From Camelus bactrianus (taxonomy: Eukaryota > Chordata > Mammalia > Artiodactyla > Camelidae), in the NCBI RefSeq assembly GCF_048773025.1, contig NC_133544.1, positions 186,001 to 250,000 of the forward strand: DNA of 64,000 nucleotides, given 5' to 3'. Made by a program: the position numbers and the translations under genes. Shown in pieces: positions 1 to 10,000 of the stretch. The notes below the pieces were generated by a model. That model ran no database searches. It was not told where the DNA came from and saw nothing but the letters and a program-made list of their open reading frames with translations. Numbering within the stretch: position 1 is the first letter of the stretch; each line of letters starts with the position of its first letter.

Positions 1-1101
1 TGCAAGTCTGTACATTTGACAGGAGGGAGTGGAAGGGGGCTGGGATGGGAGTGGCCAAGGGGCTTGAAGCCTGTGTGATTAGGGTTGGTATCACTGCTCC
101 TAGACCATCTAGTAGGAATCCCGTTCCAGACGTGCTGAATCAGTGGAGAACCTGGGGGATTAAAAGCAGAAGTGAGGTCCAGGCTGAATGTAGAGCCAGG
201 GAACAGGCAGAAGTTGATCAGAGCTTCTCATTTTGAGATGCACTTGTGTCTTAGGGAAGAGTTGGTTTTGAACTCAGCGTGTCTGTCCCCTTCCCTAAAT
301 AATGAGCATGCGCCGTCTGACTGAGGCATCCGTCCCCCACCTCCCCACCTCTGTCTGCAGAGGCGGGGTCCTTGGGGAAAGCCCTGAAGCTCTGGCTTGT
401 CAGCACCTGCTTCCCCCTCTTCCTGCTGCCTGTTGTTTCTGACTGTGCTCCAATGAGGGTCTCCCTCTCAAGGTTCTGCATCTTGTCTCATTTTGTGTAT
501 AACCCCCCCTCTCTCTGTGGGTCCCCACAGGGGTGTTAATAGACCATGAGGCCCATGGACAACGTCTAGAACGTTGAGGGTGTGAACTGAGAGGGGCTGG
601 GTGTGATGAACGAAATGCGGCTTCATGGGTTTGACACAATGGGGTTCCTGAGGGCCCACCTCACAAGACAGCTTTTCTACTCCCACAGCACAGGAAGGGT
701 GGAGCAGAATGCGGGCCTCTATCTCACATGAAAACTGCAAGCTGACCATGCGACACTCACACGTCCAATGACGAAGACACACAGAGGAGGGTCCAGGGAA
801 ACACAGGGGGATCTGTCCTGGGCTCAGTTCTGGGGAAAAGGAACAGGTTCTGAGTGGATGACGAGCACTGGGCCAGGAAAGGAAGGGCGGGAGGGAAGAT
901 GGGCTTGAAGGAGAGCAGCTCTTGTCCCAGAGGGAGGGGCTGCCCTTTGACTGGTGTCCAAGGGGTCCCATGGACAGGTCCCCTCCCCTCCCTGATGCAC
1001 AAGCCACATAAGCCAAGAGAAGTGATACTCACAGCGGTTCTCAAAGAAACAGGGGAGACTAACTCAGCCCTTCCCTATTTATGAAGACAGGGCCCCTCCA
1101 C

Positions 1102-1109
1102 ATGCAAAT
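1102..1109 (+). promoter_or_regulatory. Ig octamer promoter element, IGHV4 copy 1
   Basis: A perfect ATGCAAAT octamer lies 111 bp upstream of the leader ATG at 1221. In Ig V promoters this is the Oct-1/Oct-2 with OCA-B site that gives B-cell transcription. The same octamer at the same distance precedes the second IGHV4 copy (47595). The upstream 1.1 kb shows no gene of its own. Confidence 0.9.
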
Positions 1110-1220
1110 TCCCCTTCAAGCTCGAGGGTAAAATCCACGCTTGGGAGGTGGGAGCTCACAGCTCTGTCCTCACACAGGGCTGAGGTCTCTGGGGAAGGCA
1201 GGGCTGTGGTCTAGGGGAAG

Positions 1221-1660
1221 ATGAGACTGTTGGGTCTTCTCCTGTGCCTGGTGGCAGGTCCCCAAGGTGAGTGTCTCAGGTGCCAGGCACGGGTCTGTTG
1301 GGATGGAAGTGGTGGAGGTGACTCACGATGACTGATTCTCCGTGTCCCCAGGTGTCCTGTCCCAGGTGCAGCTGCAGGAGTCGGGCCCAGGCCTGGTGAA
1401 GCCCTCGCAGACGCTCTCCCTCACCTGCACTGTCTCTGGTGGCTCCATCACAACCAGCTATTATGGTTGGAGCTGGATCCGCCAGCCCCCAGGGAAGGGG
1501 CTGGAGTGGATGGGAGCCATAGCTTATAGTGGCAGCACTTACTATAGCCCATCCCTCAAGAGCCGCACCTCCGTCTCCAGGGACAGTCCAAGAACCAGTT
1601 CTCCCTGCAGCTGAGCTCTGTGACCCCTGAGGACACGGCCGTGTATTACTGTGCCAGAGA
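1221..1660 (+). pseudogene. IGHV4: IGHV4 variable gene, copy 1, frameshifted in FR3
   Basis: Leader exon 1 is 1221-1266 ([15 protein letters not shown], split after the first base of a Gly codon), followed by a GT...AG intron. The V exon starts at 1352 and the mature V region at 1363 with [23 protein letters not shown]1 is [10 protein letters not shown]-like and FR2 is a conventional [14 protein letters not shown]. Compared with the intact twin at 47714, one base is missing near 1585 in FR3 (GACAGTCC against GACACGTCC), so the frame is lost before the second Cys. Leader, splice sites, octamer and RSS all look usable, so it could still rearrange, but it should not encode a functional domain. 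IGHV4 is the clan II subgroup known in camelids beside IGHV3. A sequencing error is the main alternative to a true pseudogene. Confidence 0.9.
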
Positions 1661-1699
1661 CACAGTGAGGGGAAGTCAGGGTGCGCCCAGACACAAACC
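1661..1699 (+). other. 23-RSS of IGHV4 copy 1
   Basis: Heptamer CACAGTG at 1661-1667 is followed by a 23-bp spacer and nonamer ACACAAACC at 1691-1699. The heptamer is exact; the nonamer has one mismatch to the consensus ACAAAAACC. The RSS directs RAG1/2 cutting next to the last V codon. Confidence 0.93.
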
Positions 1700-1721
1700 T
1701 CCCCGCCTGGGGAGCCCAGGA

Positions 1722-1737
1722 CCCCCGGGGGGTGCTC
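1722..1737 (+). promoter_or_regulatory. CTCF-like motif behind IGHV4 copy 1 RSS
   Basis: CCCCCGGGGGGTGCTC lies 22 bp past the nonamer. It resembles the CTCF core CCACCAGGGGGCGCT with several differences. The same position holds a related motif behind most V genes here. Binding is an inference. Confidence 0.35.
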
Positions 1738-3258
1738 AGGAGCCGCCAAGGGCAAGGCTGAGCCCCAGAGCAGGTGCAGAGGGGCCGGGAGGGGTTTGCG
1801 GTTAGAATCCCTGGTTTCCTTTTCCTGCTCATCTGCTCTACCAGAGACTCCCTGCTGGACACTAATTTTTCATTCTTTTGACTCATTTGTTTCCAACAAT
1901 AATATTGTACTCAGGATATATTTTGTTTTCTTCTCAAAAAGGTCCAAAGGATGCTAGGTTTTAACATAATTTTCTAGGTGAGTCTGGATGTCTCAAAACT
2001 GTTGAATTTTCTGAGAAGGCCCAGGCACTTGTACTACACGTGTAAACTGTTATTCATCTTTGTCTTTGCTCCCAGGGCAGGAGGCTGCACACCCTCCATC
2101 TTCCTGTCAAAGGGCACAAGGGTTTGCATTGTGCAGGATGCGTTTTACAGATGCTAATGCCAGGGTGCCCCGGACAGCATGTGCAGGGATCCTCATTACT
2201 CACGGGGCACGGGGACTACAGTTCAAATATGGGATAAAATTTATTTGCAGCCCAATATGAAAACTGCTGTTGTATTTAAACACCTCATGGACAATTGCAA
2301 TGTGGGCAGCACTTTGAATCGCCCAACACACTAACATTCCCTCCCTGAGGTCGGTCAGGGTGATGCTCTGCCCTCTTGTTTCAACTCCCATCACGTAAAT
2401 GAGTCTCCTTCCAGGTCCAGTTAGTGCCACATTTTTCCCTCTTTGTGGTAGAAGGCGTCAGTTTGCCTGTTTGAGCTGGTCCATGTGTTGTCCTGAAGTG
2501 CAGTGCAGCGTCCCTGAGCACAAAGTGCTGTGAGTGACTTACCAGAAATTATCTGTGACAGACAAGCTCCATCCAGGCATGAGTTATACTGATGGGGGCA
2601 TTGAGCTTGAAATAAAGCTTCAATATAAATTTTCTTCAAATAAACAAATTCACATCTCACTTTGGGTATTTGTGTCAGCCTTGGAAACTTGTCTCAATTA
2701 CAAACACAGACGGTAAAATGGAAATTTATGCCCCAAAAGTGATGACGTTGACTGGGTGGAAAATGACTGTGAGGAGGCTTCAAGGTCAGGGGGATTCTGG
2801 GAAGACTGTCTCCAGAGGATTCTTGATACAGGAGGTCAGGGTGAGCAGCTGTTCCCTGAAGATCATAGGTTAGGGGAATTGGACCAAATATTGAGGGCGA
2901 TCAGATTTCCAGGGTGAGGAGTCTCACTAACCTGACTCAGCAGGTTTCTTGATAAAACTGGGACATGCAAAGATGGACACAGAATCCCGCAGGCCCAGAC
3001 CTCGTGGAGAAAAGCATCTCAAGGAGCCTGAGTGATGAATGGTCAGAGGGTCTTTGTGAGCTTCGAGTCAGGGTTCTTATCTTCACTGGCGTGATTCTCT
3101 GAGAGCAGAAGGCTTAATCCAAAGGGACATGGGCTCCTTCTGGTCATTCCTCCTCTTGATGGCTCGTCTTAGCTGTGAGCACCTCCTGGGTCTGAGGAAC
3201 ACTGACCTATGTGGATGGTGCTGTGAAGTGATTGTGTCTTTGTGTTTCCAGTCCCCAG
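1738..3258. other. Conserved IGHV 3' flank
   Basis: Non-coding flank shared by V genes in this locus. Blocks around 2060-2260 and 2330-2430 recur at about 13330-13700, 24470-24850, 48550-48920 and 54660-55030. Short reading frames occur but are not preserved as coding units. No gene was seen. Confidence 0.7.
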
Positions 3259-3541
3259 GTGTCCTGTCACGGGTGCTGGTGTAGGAGTTGGTCAAAGAGT
3301 ATTGAAGACTCTCCCCCGCACCTACTCTGTCTCTGGGAACCCCTCCATCACACACAGTGGTTACTGGGGGATCTGTCACACCCCCAGGGAAAGGAATGGG
3401 TAACTCACTTGCTTTGGGTGTACGGTCTATGTCTCTTAAAAGGCGCCTCCATCTCCACAGACATATTGGAGATGAGGTTTCCCTGCAGCACAGCTCTGGG
3501 GTCTCTGAGGGCACAGCCATTTGTCACTCTCACATGAGGGA
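3259..3541 (+). pseudogene. Clan II-like IGHV pseudogene
   Basis: A V exon relic. A splice acceptor (CCCCAG) precedes GTGTCCTGTC, as in IGHV4. FR1 carries an in-frame TAG (CGG GTG CTG GTG TAG). Later parts recall IGHV4: a serine-rich CDR1 with WG-like residues, TCTCCACAGACA in FR3, then QHSSGVSEGTA, matching the IGHV4 [12 protein letters not shown] region. The second conserved Cys context is degraded and the heptamer is only GAGAGTG-like. Human IGHV has similar clan II pseudogenes beside IGHV3 genes. It is non-functional; the copy at 49756 shares the damage. Confidence 0.8.
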
Positions 3542-4090
3542 GAGTGAGTGAGGGGAGGTCAGGGTGGCCCAGATGAAACCAGCCCTGCAGGGAGGGCTCA
3601 GGCCACCAGGGGTCACCCAGGATCATGAGGAAACAAGAGGGACAGTTTCAGAGCAGGTGCAGGAGAAGCCATGGGGGGTTTCCTCCCAGAGACTGCGGAT
3701 GCTCCACTGGACCATCACCTTCCCTGGAAGCCCATCCATAATGATTCCAGGCAAACATCTTCTTTCTGAACTTGAGCTTTTTTTCAGGGAGTCAGAATTG
3801 TCTGTCCTTTTTCCCTCATTTGTTGTAGGACCAGACACAGAAGAAATGATTTTTCATGGGACCTTTAGTTGAAATGTATCCACTAACTACTCTTTTTCAT
3901 TGTCAAATTTACAGATGTTAAATGACACAAATGATTCTTCTGTGCATCCTCGAGTCTGCCCTCCACCTTCCAATGTATTTCCAGGCATTTCATCCTCGAG
4001 AGTGTCCTGAGTCCTGTTTCCTGCAGTGCCTTTCCCTAGAATAGCATGAGGAATGTTGTGTAGTTGGAAATTGATGTTTGTGTCATGCTG
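3542..4090. other. Spacer after clan II relic
   Basis: Non-coding sequence with recognisable counterparts at 15879-16411, 27022-27560, 50039-50447, 56169-56715 and 61524-62056. It includes the degenerate RSS region and a conserved block near 3840-3950. No gene was seen. Confidence 0.6.
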
Positions 4091-4290
4091 GAGTCATTCT
4101 GTCCCCCAGAGGACACTTGGAAATGTCTGCAGACAGGTTGGGCTGTCACATGTGGCGTGTGCTACAGGAACCTAGTTACCCAGAGGGCAGAGTCCATCGA
4201 TGCTGCTCAACACTCCACAATGCACACAGAAACTCCCAAAATGAGAAACTAGCCTCAAATGTCAATAATGTGGAAAAACTCTGAGAGAAA
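4091..4290 (+). mobile_element. MER5-like hAT-Charlie DNA transposon fragment
   Basis: The order CCCCCAGAGGACA, GGAAATGTCTG, GGGCTGTCACA, a GGGCAGAGTCC-like segment, GATGCTGCTCAACA and CACAATGCACA matches the MER5A/B consensus as I recall it. It is old and diverged. Copies sit at the equivalent place in other units (16412, 27561, 56716, 62057), so it was inserted before the units duplicated. Confidence 0.75.
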
Positions 4291-5000
4291 CCTTTGTATC
4301 TTGTCAACTTCATAAAAATGTTGACATGCAGAAGGTAAATTTCTATATGTAAATAATTTTCACTGAATGAAAACATGAACAAACACCAAAATTGGGCCTT
4401 CAGTTCACTCACAGGCACCTTACAGCCTCTTCACCCCTGTGTGCTGGTTGTAGGCCGGAGGGTCCTGAGCACAGGCCTGCAGGTGAAGGGGACATTGGAG
4501 CAGAGAGCCAGCACTGGGGAGGGGCCGTGTCCCTGCTTCACCTGATCCCCAAACAAGACAGGGCAAGGCTGAACCTGGATGTTATAATATTCACTAAAAT
4601 CCAACCTATATCAGCTATTTTAGGTTTTTAATTTGCATTAATAATTAATCTCAATATTAACTGATATTTAACATGTTTGTCTTATATCTAGAATAATTTT
4701 GAATGTAATTTCTCAATTCATGTTAATATATCCAAACATGCCATTTGTATCACAGACACTTTGTGTCAAAAACAGCCAGGCCTTCACCAGCACCCACACC
4801 CCCTCCCCCAGGGGCTCACAGCTAGTCTGCACCTCCCCTCACCTCCTGCAGGCTAGACATGGCCCCCTGCTGTCTCCTACACAGGGCTGCTGCTAGGAAT
4901 GTCTGTGAACGTAGGACCACATGTGCACCCCAGTGACTAGCTCACAAAATTATAGGAAATAAAAGATAAATAAATTGAGTAAAAGTGTCTCAGAAGTTAA
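4291..5000. other. AT-rich spacer
   Basis: Non-coding. Blocks at 4395-4570 and 4730-4960 are conserved in the other units (16720, 57060 and 62380 kb regions), separated by AT-rich DNA (4575-4740). The last nine bases, AGAAGTTAA at 4992-5000, are the left target-site copy of the following L1 tail. Confidence 0.6.
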
Positions 5001-5143
5001 TGAGGCTCACAGCAAAAGAGAATGTGACAATGAATATATATATATGTTCATGTATAACTGAAAAATTGTGCTCTACACTGAAATTTGACACTACATTGCA
5101 AAATGACTATAACTCAATAAAAATAGTTTATATATATAAAAAA
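5001..5143 (+). mobile_element. 5'-truncated L1 3' tail with target-site repeats
   Basis: About 140 bp matching the 3' end of the longer L1 at 40425-40546 (GTGCTCTACACTG, ATGACTATAACTCAATAAAA, then TA-rich and A-rich ends). It is flanked by AGAAGTTAA (4992-5000) and AGAAGTAAA (5144-5152), which look like a target-site duplication. Homologous units at 28.55 and 57.6 kb have a single uninterrupted GGAAGT(T/A)A site and lack the insert. Confidence 0.85.
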
Positions 5144-6556
5144 AGAAGTAAATGGTTTTCACATACAACAGATTGAAATTTATTTTAAAGGTAAAAATGG
5201 GTTTATTTGGAATCACAGAGAATTACGGTTTGGGGTCTGCCGTCCTGGTGAGCCACATGCAAGTCCCCAGTGAAAACAGAGACATGACTCTTCTACAGAA
5301 TGAAGGGGGAGGTGAGAGGGCTCCTGTGAACAGGAGTCCATGGGTTTTCATTGGCTGAGTCCTTACCAGGAAAGAAGAGGAGGCCTTGCTTCTCCCTGTT
5401 GGGCTCAGACATGAAGTTCCCAGGTTCCAGGGTGGAAGCTACAGTCCTCCTGCCTGAGAGCCACTGTGAAAAGGCTGCTTAGAGGGGCTTCTCGTAGGTG
5501 ATCAGTACTCAGGAGGTGGTCACTCGGTGTGACGCAGTCACGAGGGACGTCATTGCTGACGGACGGGAGAAGCGTGGATGTGCTGAGGTTGAGACAATAT
5601 AGCACAGCTCTGTGAGGAGCAGAGAACAAAAGGGCATCTTAGGAGGGGAGGCAGCTGACTGAGACATGTTGACTGTGATGGGTGGACCTGAACAAAGGGT
5701 CAGAGGCCATTCAGACCTCAAGTCAGTGGGAGTCTCCCTGTGCCACAGCATCCGGCTCACGGCTATGAAACCCTAGAGGTCTGCGGAGGCCCCTGTGGTT
5801 TTGGTCAACACCCCAAGACAGCCCCTTGCTTTTATACAAGAAGGAGAAAGGGGTCTGGTAATTAGGATGCCCACAGCAGGACGGGATCTTCAAACGCTCC
5901 TTTAAGGCCTTGAATCTGTGTCTTCTGGTTCCTTCCTTAAAATGGAGTCGGGATTGCCAGTGTTGAGAAAACTTCATGTAGGTTTTCCTTGAGAGAGAAG
6001 TGTGGAATCCATCTCAACAGAAATCAGCTAGCCTTCCAAAATCCCTCGTATTTGGCAATTAGTGTTGCATTTAGGAAGCAGAAAAACAACATGGATGTTA
6101 GTAGAGGCTTGTTCTGACGTCAGATGCCCTAGACATCAAATATGATGCTGGGAAACTGCACATTTTCTGTAGCCACATTTAGTCCCTTAGAGGCTAAAAG
6201 TTTATAAGGAGTAGATGCTGTCTTCCTGCAAGAACGTTTGAGAAGAAGAGCAAAGAAGCAAATTATCCACATATTGCAACAAAAGAGAAAATCTAGAAAA
6301 CTTTGCATCATCCAGACCAGCCTTCCGGTGGCTCCAGAAATGAGAAGGACGCTCAACAAATCCCTGAAGCACTAATGTCCTGGTGAGTTTTTTTTCCCAC
6401 TGAAGGCTAAAAGGTAACGGCTACCTCCATCGGCTGGAATAGTAACCAGTGCACAGTGGACACCAGTTACAGTAAAGGCTTCACTGCCAGTGGGAGTGGA
6501 TGTTAGCACCACAGGAGGGTTAGGGATGACAGGGTGATAAAGGATTAGAGTGCACT
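5144..6556. other. Unit spacer block
   Basis: Non-coding, repeated at 17502-18911, 57610-58735 and 63175-64000, and more distantly at 28560-30030. Part of it (5200-5500) is also distantly related to 9780-10060 in the same unit (shared GAGCCACNTGCA, a GAGTCCTT-CCAGGA segment), which suggests an older internal repeat. No conserved gene was seen. Confidence 0.6.
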
Positions 6557-7052
6557 TTATTATTCTTATTATCTTTACAATTATTTTGCTTCTTATTGAC
6601 ACGTGGTTCATTTCCAATGTTAGTTTTTGGTGCATAGCAGACAGATGCAGTTCTGCACACACGTAGGTATATTTTCAGAGATTTCTTCCCATATGTGTTG
6701 TTACAAAATGTAGAACACAGTTCCCTGCACTATACGGTAGCTCTTTCTTTTATATCTGTGTTACGTATGGTAATGTGTATCTTAATCCCAAACTCTTAAT
6801 TTATCCCTCCCCTGCCCTATGCACTTTGGTGAACATAGTTTGTTTTCTGGGTCCATGAGTCTACATTTGTCTTTTAAGTAAGGGTTTTTGCATTTTTTAA
6901 TTCCACATCATGGGATAAGTCTTTTGCTATCTGACTTAACTCACTTAATATGATTGTGTTTATATCCATTTGTGTTGCTGCCGATGGCATTATTTTATTC
7001 TTTTTAAAGTACTCGTGGAACACATACATGATGAAGTATTGCTCAGCCATAT
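6557..7052 (-). mobile_element. Antisense L1 3' fragment (ORF2 end plus 3' UTR)
   Basis: Read on the minus strand, it runs from an ORF2 C-terminal segment (GGCTGAGCAATACTTCATCA, a degraded form of the usual ATTCAGCCATAAA context) into a cetartiodactyl-type L1 3' UTR (GGGATAAATTAAGAGTTTGG, CTATACAG-type segment). Copy at 18912-19413. The unit at 30.6 kb appears to lack it. Confidence 0.75.
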
Positions 7053-10000
7053 TTCAATGCAGTTTGCTGATCTGAGGTCCTGGGCACCACTCCCCTCTTG
7101 GCATTGGGGTTTTCTCTCCAGGAAAACGAGAGTATCTCAGAAACACCTACAAGGGCCAATGAAGGCTTCAGCCTTGGAATCTGCTCCTCTGGGCTTCATG
7201 GCCTGAAGGGCTTCCTTCCTTGCAGGACATTGATTAATCCTGGGAAGGTGTTAAATTCTGTTTGAATCTTGAAGGAGGCTGCACTGTGAAGTTTACGAAA
7301 ATCATTTGAAGACTTTGCCCATAAACAGGTGGTAGCTAACTCAGTAGGAAAAATGGTCACTGCTTATACAATTAGCTATAGTATCGTCAGAGACAAAACA
7401 AATCAATGATGTCTTAAGGCCACTTAATCAATTTCATACATACTCTGATGGCTGCTCTCACATGCCAGAATCATTTCCCCCTTTGGGGAGACAGAAACTG
7501 TAGCAGGATGCTTCACTGTGAAGTCTCATTCAATAAATGGATAGGGGTGGAGTTACTAAGGAGTAAAAGGTGTGCATCTCTCAAAAGGCCTAAATAAAAG
7601 TGGGAGGTCCAGAGGCAGAGACCCCTTGAGGCTTGTCACAGGTCCCCGCTGTGTGAACTGCTTTAGTTCCCTGAGACTGGGCTGCCTTCAGTAGCTCAGG
7701 TGAGCAGGGAGAGTCCGGCTTCAGTGCCCAATATGACTGGGGGAGACACACTTCCAATCTGGACAAATGTGTGTCCACGCCTATTGAGAGAAAGGACTGG
7801 GGAGAGCCCAGCTATTCCCTCAGAGCCTGTCACTGGGGATCAGGAGGATGCTGGGAAGGCTGGTCAGAGGGCTGATGGTGCCTGAAGTGCACACACTTGT
7901 TACAATCTCCTTCCCAATGTCCTGTGTCTTGTCAATAATAGCAGAGAGAAGGAGGGTTTTGGTTTTGTTTAGGAGCCCTCAGTTGCTGGACTTCAAGTTT
8001 AATAATGTAAGATTCATCCCTTTGGGAGACTCATCTTCAGTGTGAGAGAGGTGGTTTGCAAGGGTAAGTAAATCTGGGTCTGGACAGGGTATAGCTTTGC
8101 ATTCCAGCTTGGAACTCCTCACTACAAAAGAAATGTCCTGCCTCAGCTTATTAATAGACACACATTTAAAAGGTACCTAAGTGAAATAAACTTCAGGAGC
8201 AGGAACATAACTTTCTTTTAAAAGTATCTGAAGTTGTTTGTGATAAACGTGGACATATTCAACTGATTTTTATGGGAAACCTGGATTTTGATTCCAAATA
8301 ACAGTCTTGAAAATGTCTCAGGAATTGCCCAGTGAATTTGCCTAAATAATACTAGAGCCTTTTTGTATAATAAGTTACTGGACGCTTCTCCTGGTCACAA
8401 ATCTAAACACCTTTCAGGATTCTCCCAGAAGCAAGTTACCCCAACGCCAGGCCTGACCTGCAGAATAACCACAGGAACAGGATGATGGAAGTCACAGAAG
8501 CCGGTCCGATGAGTCTGAGGGACCCCGTTAAATTCCTCAGCGAGGATCTTTGGTTGCTTTGGGGAAATCTTTGAATATGGTTTGCACTTTAGTTTCGTCC
8601 AGGAAAGAAAGTAATTGTGAGATTACCCTCTGGGTCCTCAGAGGGATTAACTTCAGAGGAACAAGTTCTGACAAGTTGGAGGAAAAGTGCGTGGGGAGAA
8701 TTTCAGAGGAAGCGGGAAGTTCGAGGAGACCCTGACTGTGGAAGACCTGAGGGAACAGCGGAGGTGCAGCAGTAAGAGGCGAGGGAGGAATTGGTGCTGG
8801 AGGGAAGCCTGAGACCCACAGGCCAGGGAAGGGGAGCCCGAGACTTCAGAGGCCCAGATTTCTTTCCTTAGTCTGTGTTTGCTTCAGTTAATCTTATGAT
8901 CACGTCTTAGAACAGGTAACTTAAGGTTCCTAAACGTGTCTCTAATGCACAGAATAATGAGGGAAATAGGTGTTCCATTAAATTTTGAAGATGTTTCATA
9001 GTTCTCCAGCTTGGTTTCAAGAAAAGTAAGTTTGAGTTTTTCAAAATTCCCCATCATGGCCATTGACATGTGTATTTAATGGAAGCATGAAACGCCTTTC
9101 GCCAGGTCTGTCCATCTCACTACAAATTTCCACAAGGGAGGTCCCTGGGTTTAAAACAAAAACTCAGCTGGGGTTCCTACTGCAGAAGTGACCTCAAAGC
9201 AGTTAGATAACTTGGACCCCATTTCTCAAGCTGATTTCTGGAGAAAAAAGGAATAATTTCCAAGCAGCCTAAAGGGTCAAACAGCTCAAATAGCGCAAAT
9301 AGCCAGCAGGGCTAACACCAGTCAGGTCTAAGGGATCAGTCTGGTTCTGACGGAGACAGGATGAAGGATGCTCAGCACAGGCCCAGTAGATCTGCCCTTA
9401 TTTCCAAGGAGTAGGAGGAAGGCTGGCCACTTCCAACTGGAACACCATGATTTTAAACTCAGACTAAATGCCAAATAAGTAATTGTATAAAATATAAGAA
9501 CTTATGTCAGAAGGGTAAACCTTAAGCAGTTCTCAGACAAAGCCTGCACAGACGTGGAAGGTGGGATCCAGGAGAATGATTTAGACTCAATCTCCAGGGT
9601 AGGGGAGAATCACAGGGCGCAGCTATGGGCCCAGTGTGGGTCCCACACCTGTTTGCTCAGCAGCCCCACAGTCATACGGGGTCTTGTCTCATTCCATAAG
9701 GGCCATGAAAATGTTGACCTGACACAAAGAGATGGCCAGTTATTTCTCCAGCAAAAAGAAATGTTTTCATCTGGAATCAACAACGATTTACGTTCAGTGC
9801 CTGGAATCACAGTGAGCCACCTGCAGGTCCTAGCATACACGGGGATAAGAACTATTTTGCAGATGGGAATGGATGTTGCAGGAGGGGCTGTAGTGAACAA
9901 GGCACCCAGGGCTTCTCACTGGCTGAGCTGTGACCACCCCTCACTGCCTGAGTCCTTGCCAGCAGGAAACAGGGCGTCTTTCTGCTTCTCACAGCTGGAA

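Larger units (their letters stand above)
1..3948 (+). repeat. Segmental duplication, copy 1 (IGHV4 unit)
   Basis: This segment matches 46494-50447 at a constant offset of 46493 through the IGHV4 leader and most of the V exon; small indels then shift the offset by a few bases. Only scattered substitutions separate the copies. It holds an IGHV4 gene with its promoter, the conserved V 3' flank and a clan II pseudogene. Window base 1 already lies inside the duplication, so its true left end is outside the window. Similarity stops abruptly at about 3948, where the second copy jumps to sequence equivalent to about 9143 here. Confidence 0.95.

Noticed and set aside
2060-2260. Short open frame repeated behind every V gene (also 13331, 24474, 48554, 54664)
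   Set aside because: It repeats because the 3' flank is duplicated; several overlapping frames are open equally, and there is no start context, splice signal or protein-level constraint.
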